Shown here: piece after piece, positions 53,326-60,210 of the stretch
Position numbering within the stretch: position 1 is the first letter of the stretch
Layout: every line of letters begins with the position of its first letter
Origin: Cladosporium sp. IMV 00045
Taxonomy: Eukaryota; Ascomycota; Dothideomycetes; Cladosporiales; Cladosporiaceae
Assembly (NCBI GenBank): GCA_001931905.2
Contig: MSJI02000790.1
Coordinates: 1 to 60,210, forward strand
Reading direction: 5' to 3'
Length of the DNA: 60,210 bases
The notes under the pieces: model-generated
Databases searched by the model: none
Told to the model about the DNA's origin: nothing
The model's input: the letters and a program-made list of their open reading frames with translations, nothing else
Made by a program: the position numbers and the translations under genes

Positions 53326-54285
53326 TTACTCAACCGTATCCAACGAGCCCTTGCCGACCGTCGAAGGCGCGGCGTCCGGGCCCTTCTGCGCGCGCAGCTT
53401 CTCCTCGAACTTCTCAAACTCCTTCATGGCCGTCTCCTCCTCCTGGTCCATGATCTGCTGCACGCCCTTGACCTCCTCGATGTAGTGCATGAGCATGCTC
53501 TCGATGCCGTTCTTGAGCGTGACGGTGCTGGAGTCGCAGGTGCGGCAAGCGCCACGCAGCTTGAGCAGGACCTGGCCGTCGACGAAGCCGCGGAACTCTA
53601 TGTCGCCGCCGTCCTCCTGGATGGCGGGGCGGATGCGCGTCTCCAGCAGCTCGTTGATCATGCCGACCACCTCCTCGTCTTCCGGGTCGTATTGCGCTTC
53701 CTCGGCGAAGCCCGCCTGGCCGTTCTCCTCGCCTTCTTTCTGCGCGACGGTGTTGACGATGGGCTGCCCGTTCGTCACCGCTTCGGTGATCATGCTGAAG
53801 ACTTCGGGCTTGACGTGCGGCCAGGGCGTGGAGCTGTCTTTAGTCACTGTGATGTAGTCGCGGCCGTAGAAGACGCTGGTGACGCCGTCGATGTTGAGGA
53901 GGTTGGCGGCGAGGGGCGAGGGGTGGGGAGGGAGGAGGGTCGAGCGCGGCGTCAGGTATTCGAGGAAGGAAGAGGGAAAGTCTTCGGGCAGGATGTTGTG
54001 GTTAGGGACGAATTTCAGGGCGTCGGCGTTGGGCGTGTCCTCGGTTTGGATGAAGATGGTGCGCTTTGCTTGCGGTTGGCGGAAGGCGAGCGCATGGCGA
54101 GGTTGCACGGTTGGTCTTTGTCGACTGGTGGTGGAGGATAATGAGGATGCTGCTGCTGCGGCGGGTGCGTATGAGAAACTGCGGGCGGTGGCGGCGAGTC
54201 TTTGTGTGCGGTTGACTGCTGAAGAGTTGATGGTAGGGCGGACGAGAGCCTTGGAGAGGCAACGAGCTGCAGGTTTAGAGGCCAT
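53326..54285 (-). CDS. NFU1: mitochondrial Fe-S scaffold/transfer protein NFU1
   Basis: Single exon, 319 residues. The first 75 residues are basic and Ser/Ala-rich with no acidic residue, a mitochondrial presequence. The Nfu N-terminal domain follows: RTIFIQTEDTPNADALKFVP, then NLLNIDGVTSVFYGRDYITV. The C-terminal NifU-like domain (about 205-275) has IRPAIQEDGGDIEFRGF and GAC247RTC250DSSTVTLKNG with the CxxC that holds a 4Fe-4S cluster between two subunits. A Glu/Lys-rich tail ends the protein. It delivers Fe-S clusters to lipoyl synthase, aconitase-type enzymes and respiratory complexes in mitochondria. The start is the only ATG before the presequence. Recognition is firm. Confidence 0.95.
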   Translation of the reverse strand: MASKPAARCLSKALVRPTINSSAVNRTQRLAATARSFSYAPAAAAASSLSSTTSRQRPTVQPRHALAFRQPQAKRTIFIQTEDTPNADALKFVPNHNILPEDFPSSFLEYLTPRSTLLPPHPSPLAANLLNIDGVTSVFYGRDYITVTKDSSTPWPHVKPEVFSMITEAVTNGQPIVNTVAQKEGEENGQAGFAEEAQYDPEDEEVVGMINELLETRIRPAIQEDGGDIEFRGFVDGQVLLKLRGACRTCDSSTVTLKNGIESMLMHYIEEVKGVQQIMDQEEETAMKEFEKFEEKLRAQKGPDAAPSTVGKGSLDTVE

Positions 54286-54717
54286 GGTGTGGTGTATGTT
54301 GTGTGTATGTGGTAGGGTGGTATGCGATGTTAGAAGTCCAAAAGTCGATCAATCGTCAAACGTAACACAGAGAAAGTCCCCGTCTTGCTGAGTAAGGCGA
54401 AACCGGAGGCATGACGAAATCTGCCAAGCGAGCAGCGATCTGATCGAGAAAGACCTCGGTACAACAATGACAGCGCATGTATATTCCTGTACGGGAAACA
54501 AAGAAACATGAAAGTATATCGATGTAAGCACTCATGTAAGCACTCACAACACCACAATTTTCACCGTGTCTGTGGCGAGGCCCAAGAGTAATGATCGCGG
54601 GAAGAGGAAAATGCTAACAAACATACTACATGCGAGTTTCCGTATCAACACAGCCTTGTAATTGTACATTTAATTCTACATCTTCCTCCTCTATAATACA
54701 ACAAATTTCCCTCGCCT
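54286..54717. other. intergenic, NFU1 promoter and PheRS 3' region
   Basis: 432 bp between two minus-strand genes, with no further gene seen. Confidence 0.5.
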
Positions 54718-56280
54718 CTAGCGAAGCTCAACTCCAAACTTCGACACCAGCTCCTGTCGGATTTGCTCGTGAAGAGTGTTCGCCTCCTCGTTTGTAAGAG
54801 TCTTCTCAAGACTGCGATAGGTGATGCGATAGCAAAGACTACGCTTGCCCTTCTTGGGGTGGGTGAAATCGTCAATCAGAGAGACATCCTCCACGCTGTC
54901 GCCAGCGGCATTGCGGACGACTTCCATCAAATCGTTTTCGTGGAAAGCAGGGCTCTGCGATGTTTGAGGTTCCGTCACTTGGCCACCGGCGGGTGAAGGA
55001 GCGGATGATGCGGCGGCCGGGGTGTCAGCAACGACTGGACCGGCTTTGGGGAGCCAAAAGGCAACATCTCTAGGCGCTGCGGGGTATTTGCTGAAAGGTT
55101 GGAAGCGGCGGATGGGCTTTGACTCGTCGAATTGGCCCAGGAAGCGTTGGTCTTTGCTCCAGAACAGGCGGATGTCTGGGATGCCGAAGAGGAGCATGGC
55201 AATGCGCTCGAGACCGATGCCGAAAGCCCAACCGACACGTGAAGAGACATCGGCTCTGTTCAGAAGGGGCTGGTCGATCACACCGCAGCCCAGCACCTCG
55301 AGCCAGTCGCCGCGCCACCAAACTTCCATCTCCCACGAAGGCGAGGTGTGCGGGAAGAACGCCTCGACCCAGCGGACTTTGAGGGGCTCCGACTCTCCTT
55401 CGGCACCTTGGCCTGCAGCCGTGAGGGCTTTGTCCGCTTCGGTGAAGATTGTCACCACCATATCTTCCAATGAGCGTTTCAGGTGTGCCGCAATGGCCTC
55501 GGCCTCCTCGGGCGAGTGGTACTCGGACTGAAGAGGGTTGCGCTCGGCATGGAAGGTCGGATTGGGATCTTCCACGACCAGATCGTGCTTGGGAAGCTTC
55601 TCGAAATCATCCCTGATGCGGGCGACCATTTCAGCGCTGGAGCCAAAGTCGTTGCGGTCCCAGGTCAAGGCACCCTCCATCTGGTGAAAAATCGGGTAGT
55701 GGCTGCGGTCGACGGCATCGCGTCTGTAGACGTCCGCGGAGATCGTGTAGCCATTGCTCGTGTTGGCTCTGAAGACGTCGACCTCGTGCGCGCTGGTGTG
55801 AGTCCGTAAAAGGGTGTCTTTGTTGATGTAGTATGTGTCTGTCCGGCTGCGGCCTGGGTGGTCCTGAGTGAATCCGAGAGAATCGAAGTTCTGGTTGACC
55901 GTCACCACCCCGGGAAGAGTGTTGTGATTCTGGAAGCCAGGGAAGCGAGATTCAATGAGTGATCTTGTGATGGAGATGGGGTGGTCCTTCTGGGCGTGGA
56001 GAGAGCGGCCAAATTGTTCGAGGATGGATGACGGCACGTTGGTCCAGGAGTCTGATGGGTATTGCTTGCCACCAATGGTGAGACTACGATCTGAATTGCC
56101 TGGTAAAGTATGAGTAAAACGGAGCACGAGCCAATGTCGACTATTTCATCACAACTCACCAGCCGTAGCGTAGCGTCTGCAAGACGAAGGAGCGTTCCTG
56201 GTGGCGGGACGGACAGATATTCTGCACGCGAACTGTGCCACGCCTCGTAATGAGGTTTGCGAGCATGTAAGCCGCACCAT
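54718..56280 (-). CDS. MSF1: mitochondrial phenylalanyl-tRNA synthetase
   Basis: Exons 56280-56160 and 56099-54718, with a 60-bp intron (GTGAGT ... TACCAG), give 500 residues. The first exon supplies a mitochondrial presequence (MVRLTCSQTSLRGVAQFACR ... RRYATAG); an ATG further in (56266) is in the wrong frame. The catalytic part has LPGVVTVNQNFDSLGFTQDHPGRSRTD in the N-terminal third, THTSAHEVD, HYPIFHQMEGA, FPHTSPSWEMEVWW, and motif 3 GWAFGIGLERIAMLLFGIPD. The C-terminal anticodon-binding ferredoxin-like domain starts at KYPAAPRDVAFWLP and ends IRQELVSKFGVELR. An Ala/Pro/Ser-rich insert of about 35 residues interrupts that domain. The monomeric layout is that of organelle PheRS. It charges mitochondrial tRNA-Phe. 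It is divergent from SEC61. Confidence 0.95.
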
Positions 56281-56747
56281 CTTCTACCGTCGACCGAAGT
56301 CAGGAGTATTATTTATTGAGTTTTTGAGTGGCCAGCGAAGGCTCCCTATACCACAAAGTCTACGGCTCGACTCGAAGTCGGAGAGGCATTGGAGCTTGCG
56401 GCCCGCGTCTACCAAAGTCCTCTCATCTCCGCAGCCAGCCAGCCAGTCACAGCCAAGAGCCCTCTCGCTCTGTAGAGGAAGCGAGGAAGCTTCTACGAAC
56501 AGCTGTCCATCGCTGCTTGTGCCCGCCAAATTCCCCATAACGTTACAGCCAGCTCGACAGACCCTCCCTCTCTTCACCACACACGACCGACTCCATCTTC
56601 ACTCACCACCTCTCTCCCCTTTCCTTCTTCCTCCCCTCCTTATCCTCGTCCAACAAGAGCAACTCACTTGCTCACGTCCAATCCTTTCCCTTCTCAATCA
56701 CCCGGAGTGACAGGAGCGCAACTGCAGCGCCCTGAGATACCGCAATC
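56281..56747. promoter_or_regulatory. divergent promoter, mitochondrial PheRS / SEC61
   Basis: 467 bp between two opposed start codons. The SEC61 side (56570-56700) is C/T-rich with TCTTCCTCCCCTCC-type tracts, likely its 5' UTR. No factor site was recognised. Confidence 0.5.
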
Positions 56748-58461
56748 ATGAGTGGCCGTACGTAACCACACTCCTGGCTCGATACCAGCAATCGCGACAC
56801 TTCAGCCTCATTGAATGCGTGCATTGCAACCACACCGTGAACAATCGCTAACCCAACACCCGCGCAGTCCGCTTCCTCGACTTGGTGAAGCCTTTCACCC
56901 CCCTCATCCCCGAGGTCCAGGTCCCCGAGACCAAGGTCCCCTTCCAGCAGCGCATAGTATGGACTGCCGTGACCCTGGTCATCTTCCTGGTCATGAGCCA
57001 GATGCCCCTCTACGGCATTGTCTCTTCAGGTCAGCAGCCGCCGCATTAGCAAAAAAGGAGGCATTGGACACGCATATTGACCCGCAAACAGACACCTCCG
57101 ACCCTCTGTACTGGCTCAGAATGATGATGGCCAGTAACCGTGGTACGCTCATGGAATTGGGTATCACCCCTATCATCTCTTCCGGCATGGTCTTCCAGCT
57201 GCTGGCCGGCACCCACCTCATCGACGTCAACCTTGACCTCAAGTCCGACCGCGAGCTCTACCAGACCGCGCAGAAGCTCCTCGCCATCATCCTGTCTTTC
57301 GGCCAGGCTTGCGTTTTCGTCCTGACTGGGCTTTACGGTCTGCCCGCCGATCTCGGTGCCGGCATCTGCGTTCTCCTCGTCGTCCAGCTTCTCACTGCCG
57401 CCCTGATTGTCATCCTCCTTGACGAGCTCCTCCAGAAGGGCTACGGTCTTGGCAGCGGTATCTCTCTCTTCATCGCGACCAACATTTGCGAGTCCATTGT
57501 CTGGCGCGCTTTCTCCCCGACCACTGTCAACACCGGTCGTGGCCCTGAGTTCGAGGGTGCCATTGTCGCTCTTGTTCACCTTCTCATCACCTGGCCCGAC
57601 AAGCAGCTTGCTCTGCGCGAGGCTTTCTACCGCCAGAACCTGCCCAACGTCATGAACCTCATCTCGACCGTTATTGTCTTCTCTGTCGTGATCTACCTCC
57701 AGGGTCAGTGGCAACATCGTTCTTGAAAATCCTCACATTTACTAACCCAACTTCAGGCTTCCGTGTCGAGATCCCCGTCAAGTCTTCCCGCCAGCGTGGC
57801 ATGCGCGGCTCCTACCCCGTCCGCCTCTTCTACACCTCCAACATGCCCATCATGCTCCAGTCCGCTCTCTCCTCCAACGTCTTCCTTCTCAGCCAAATGC
57901 TTTACAACAAGCTTCCTGAGAACCTCCTCGTCAAGATGCTCGGTGTCTGGGAGGCTCGCGAGGGCAGCGCTCAGGTCCTCCCCGCCAGCGGTCTTGTCTA
58001 CTACATGAGCCCGCCGCTCAGCCTGAAGGACGCTCTCCTCGACCCTGTCCACACCGCTGTGTTCACTACCTATATGCTCGTCGCCTGCGCTGCCTTCTCT
58101 AAGACTTGGATCGAGGTCTCTGGTTCCAGCCCCCGTGATGTTGCCAAGCAGCTCAAGGAGCAGGGTATGGTCATGGCCGGTCACCGTGACGAGAGCATGT
58201 ACCGTGAGCTCAAGCGTATTATCCCGACTGCCGCCGCCTTCGGTGGTGCTTGCATTGGTGCCCTCTCTATTGTCAGCGATCTCATGGGCGCTCTCGGCAG
58301 CGGCACTGGTATTCTGATGGCTGTCACGTAAGTTTAAACCTCTCATTGATCCGAATCTTGCGCCAATGCTAACATTGTTTACCAGTATCATCTACGGCTA
58401 CTTCGAAATCGCCGCCAAGGAGGGCGACATGGCCGGTCTCAAGGGCATGATGACTGCCTAA
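56748..58461 (+). CDS. SEC61: Sec61 alpha subunit, ER protein translocon channel
   Basis: Five exons, 56748-56757 (10 nt), 56868-57029, 57092-57703, 57757-58327 and 58386-58461, give 476 residues, the expected length. Introns are 110, 62, 53 and 58 bp. The start [20 protein letters not shown] and the rest ([79 protein letters not shown]-like loop at [13 protein letters not shown], and [16 protein letters not shown]) match Sec61/SecY throughout. Ten membrane segments form the channel with Sec61-beta and gamma for co- and post-translational import. The 10-nt first exon is a feature to remember when modelling the start. Codon use is strongly C/T-ending, as in highly expressed genes. Confidence 0.97.
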
Positions 58462-59003
58462 TAAGTTTTAGGTGAAATTTCCTTGATGGAAAGTTGGAAG
58501 GATGTTGGGTTGTGTTGGAATTTTTTGTATAAATAAAACAAGAAAAGTTTATTACTTTTACTCTTGAACCGCGGCGAGAAGAGATCGAGCGAGATGGATT
58601 TTTTGGATCCGGAAAGGGGGCCCTTTTGTATCTCAGGAGATAGAAGACCTTGTTCGCTCAATTATCGTTTCGCAGCATTTTCCCTCTGTCCAGACCGTGC
58701 GTTGCTGTGCTGTTATTAATTCACACAAGCGAGGTGCTTACGACTTGCTGCTGAGTTGCCAACGCGTGCTTGATGTCAACGAGGCAGATGAATTCCATTC
58801 GATGCTTGCAGAGATCAGACGAGTGATGCTTGAATGTGTGAGTGTTCATCTGTTATCATAGGAATTTAACATACGCCAATGCATATCAGATCATGTGCGT
58901 TCAGCCAGCAATATCAATAAATGTTCTGGATACGAGCCATTGGACCCTTGTTCGTCGGCGACGGCTAATAAATTGGAATGGAATACGTCGTCGGCGTCGG
59001 CGA

Positions 59004-59009
59004 TGACTC
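59004..59009 (+). promoter_or_regulatory. TGACTC, general amino-acid control (Gcn4/CPC1) site, distal
   Basis: TGACTC 264 bp before the tryptophan synthase ATG. It is the core of the Gcn4/CPC1/CpcA binding site, which raises amino-acid biosynthesis genes on starvation. Confidence 0.5.
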
Positions 59010-59095
59010 GAATTTGCCCCGCCGCCTCTCTCTGGTGCGGGACTTTGACATTTTGAATCTCGCTTCACTTCACGGCCGTATGCTTTCCTAGCCAT

Positions 59096-59101
59096 TGACT
59101 C
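59096..59101 (+). promoter_or_regulatory. TGACTC, general amino-acid control (Gcn4/CPC1) site, proximal
   Basis: TTGACTCAA, a near-palindromic Gcn4/CPC1-type site, 172 bp before the ATG and 40 bp before the TATA box. Together with the distal copy it makes CPC1 control of this tryptophan gene likely. Confidence 0.6.
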
Positions 59102-59140
59102 AACTCTCATTACTCACTATTTCACTACACCTTACACAAA

Positions 59141-59147
59141 TATAAAA
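59141..59147 (+). promoter_or_regulatory. TATA box of tryptophan synthase
   Basis: TATAAAA, 126 bp before the ATG, downstream of both TGACTC sites, in the usual order activator site, TATA, start. Confidence 0.55.
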
Positions 59148-59272
59148 GAGTCTCGCGACACTCTCAAACCGACGGTAACACAGCCAAACAACCAAGAAAC
59201 GCAGGTCACATACTTCCGACACTGCGTCCCATCATCCTCCCAATCAAACCCTCCAACGAAACGCACTCAATC

Positions 59273-60210
59273 ATGAGCGGCATCGACGGAATCAGAAAGG
59301 CCTTCGCCAATGCGAAGAGCGAGAACCGCCCCGCCCTCGTCACATACGTCTCAGCCGGCTACCCTACCATCCCCGAGACGACCGAGATTCTCTTGAGCCT
59401 CGAGGCCGGCGGCGCCGACGTGATCGAGCTCGGCATTCCCTTCACAGACCCGATCGCAGACGGCCCTACAATCCAGACAGCCAACACCGTCGCTCTCAAG
59501 AATGGCACCACCACCAAGAAGTGCCTGCAAATGGTCAAAGAGGCGAGGAGCAAGGGCCTCAAGGCCCCCATCATGCTCATGGGATACTACAACCCGCTGC
59601 TGGCCTACGGCGAGGAGCAGATGCTGAAGGACTGCCAGGCCGCCGGCGTCAATGGCTTCATCATGGTCGACCTGCCGCCCGAGGAGGCCGTCCGCTTCAG
59701 AGGCCACTGCAACACCTACGGCCTGTCTTACATTCCTCTCATCGCGCCTTCGACTTCGGAGAAGCGTATGAAGCTGCTGTGCGGCATCGCGGACTCTTTC
59801 ATCTACGTCGTGTCAAGAATGGGCGTCACTGGTGCGACTGGATCTTTGAGCTCTGGCATTTCGGAGCTCGTCGACCGTGTTCACAAGTACTCTGGCGGCG
59901 TACCTGCGGCTGTTGGATTTGGTGTGAGCACGAGGGATCACTTTGTTGAGGTTGGTCAGGTCTCCGAGGGCGTGGTTATTGGCTCGAAGATCATCGACAC
60001 TTTGAAGAACGCCCCTGCTGGCCAGGGCGCCAAGGCTGTCGAGGAGTACTGCTACGGCATCACACAGCGCAGGAACCCGCGCAGCACACAGAACGGTCAC
60101 GGCATCAGCACTGCCGCGAACGCAAACGGCGATGGAAGTGGCTGGATTGCGAAGGAGAACGGTGAGGAGCCCAAGGAGATTTCCACCGCAGACCCTACCA
60201 AGCAACCGGC
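59273..60210 (+). CDS. tryptophan synthase, alpha domain and linker (3' end beyond window)
   Basis: The frame runs 312 codons from the ATG at 59273 to the window edge with no intron. It is the alpha (indole-glycerol-phosphate lyase) domain: ALVTYVSAGYP, VIELGIPFTDPIADGPTIQ with Glu52 and Asp63 matching the catalytic Glu49/Asp60 of the E. coli enzyme, LMGYYNPLLAYG, GFIMVDLPPEEA, SYIPLIAPSTSEKR, VSRMGVTGA and GFGVSTRDHF, VVIGSKII. A polar linker (RRNPRSTQNGHGIS ... NGEEPKEISTADP) follows, as in fungal fused alpha-beta enzymes, so the beta (PLP) domain should start just past the window. It makes the last step of tryptophan synthesis in the cytosol. Upstream Gcn4-type sites agree with the role. 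Confidence 0.96.
   Translation, partial: MSGIDGIRKAFANAKSENRPALVTYVSAGYPTIPETTEILLSLEAGGADVIELGIPFTDPIADGPTIQTANTVALKNGTTTKKCLQMVKEARSKGLKAPIMLMGYYNPLLAYGEEQMLKDCQAAGVNGFIMVDLPPEEAVRFRGHCNTYGLSYIPLIAPSTSEKRMKLLCGIADSFIYVVSRMGVTGATGSLSSGISELVDRVHKYSGGVPAAVGFGVSTRDHFVEVGQVSEGVVIGSKIIDTLKNAPAGQGAKAVEEYCYGITQRRNPRSTQNGHGISTAANANGDGSGWIAKENGEEPKEISTADPTKQP

Larger units (their letters stand above)
58462..59272. other. intergenic, tryptophan synthase promoter
   Basis: About 810 bp. It holds two TGACTC sites and a TATA box (listed separately). Otherwise nothing is recognised. Confidence 0.6.

Noticed and set aside
53485..54391. Plus-strand frames of 218 and 170 codons opposite NFU1
   Set aside because: Antisense to a firmly identified gene with strong third-position bias.
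55119..55382. Plus-strand Arg-rich frame opposite PheRS
   Set aside because: Antisense shadow of the catalytic domain of a clearly identified enzyme.
57046..58391. Long minus-strand frames (223 and 212 codons) opposite SEC61
   Set aside because: They mirror the C-ending codon bias of SEC61 and cross its introns; no independent protein signature.

Overview
The window is nuclear DNA of a filamentous ascomycete. Introns are short (about 50-115 bp) with GT-AG ends and CTAAC-like branch sites. The proteins are typical of Pezizomycotina: a fused tryptophan synthase, F-box-like proteins with LTGIPPELRN motifs, a Pex24/dysferlin-type peroxin, and a Fot1 transposon damaged by C-to-T mutation. I lean to Dothideomycetes (Capnodiales/Mycosphaerellales relatives), an inference from gene style and not proven by any marker here.

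Layout. 1-8.5 kb: NHP2 (cut by the window edge), a broken F-box-like gene beside an intact paralogue, then a divergent peroxin / DNA helicase pair. 8.8-20.3 kb: tRNA-Thr(AGU), an old-yellow-enzyme flavoprotein, a 3.8 kb gene-poor stretch leading to a small Ser/Pro-rich protein, a divergent pair (free-methionine-R-sulfoxide reductase / dienelactone hydrolase) and a SET-domain methyltransferase. 20.3-34.1 kb: a 4.5 kb gene-poor stretch, a 1321-residue low-complexity protein of unknown function, a TACC/Alp7-like coiled-coil protein and mitochondrial ribosomal protein mL50. 34.7-45.6 kb: a more accessory block with a Ser/Thr-rich surface protein, two convergent membrane-protein genes, a secreted GH13 alpha-glucosidase and an aconitase-X (cis-3-hydroxyproline dehydratase type). 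45.6-52.2 kb: an AT-rich transposon island with a complete Fot1/pogo element between TA duplications (50321-52167), two related MITEs and a 3' fragment of the same family. 53.3-60.2 kb: a housekeeping block of NFU1, mitochondrial PheRS, SEC61-alpha and the 5' part of tryptophan synthase.

Most informative points. (1) The methionine-sulfoxide reductase gene only makes sense with a 5-nt microexon and a first coding exon that is just the ATG. (2) The transposon island carries two opposite mutation signatures side by side: the Fot1 element has lost CpA/TpG but kept CpG, while the older AT-rich DNA around it has lost CpG but kept CpA/TpG. (3) The MITEs share terminal repeats with the Fot1 element, so it or a relative probably mobilised them. 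Most neighbouring genes are independent units; shared control is suggested only for the divergent promoter pairs and, through two TGACTC sites, for tryptophan synthase.
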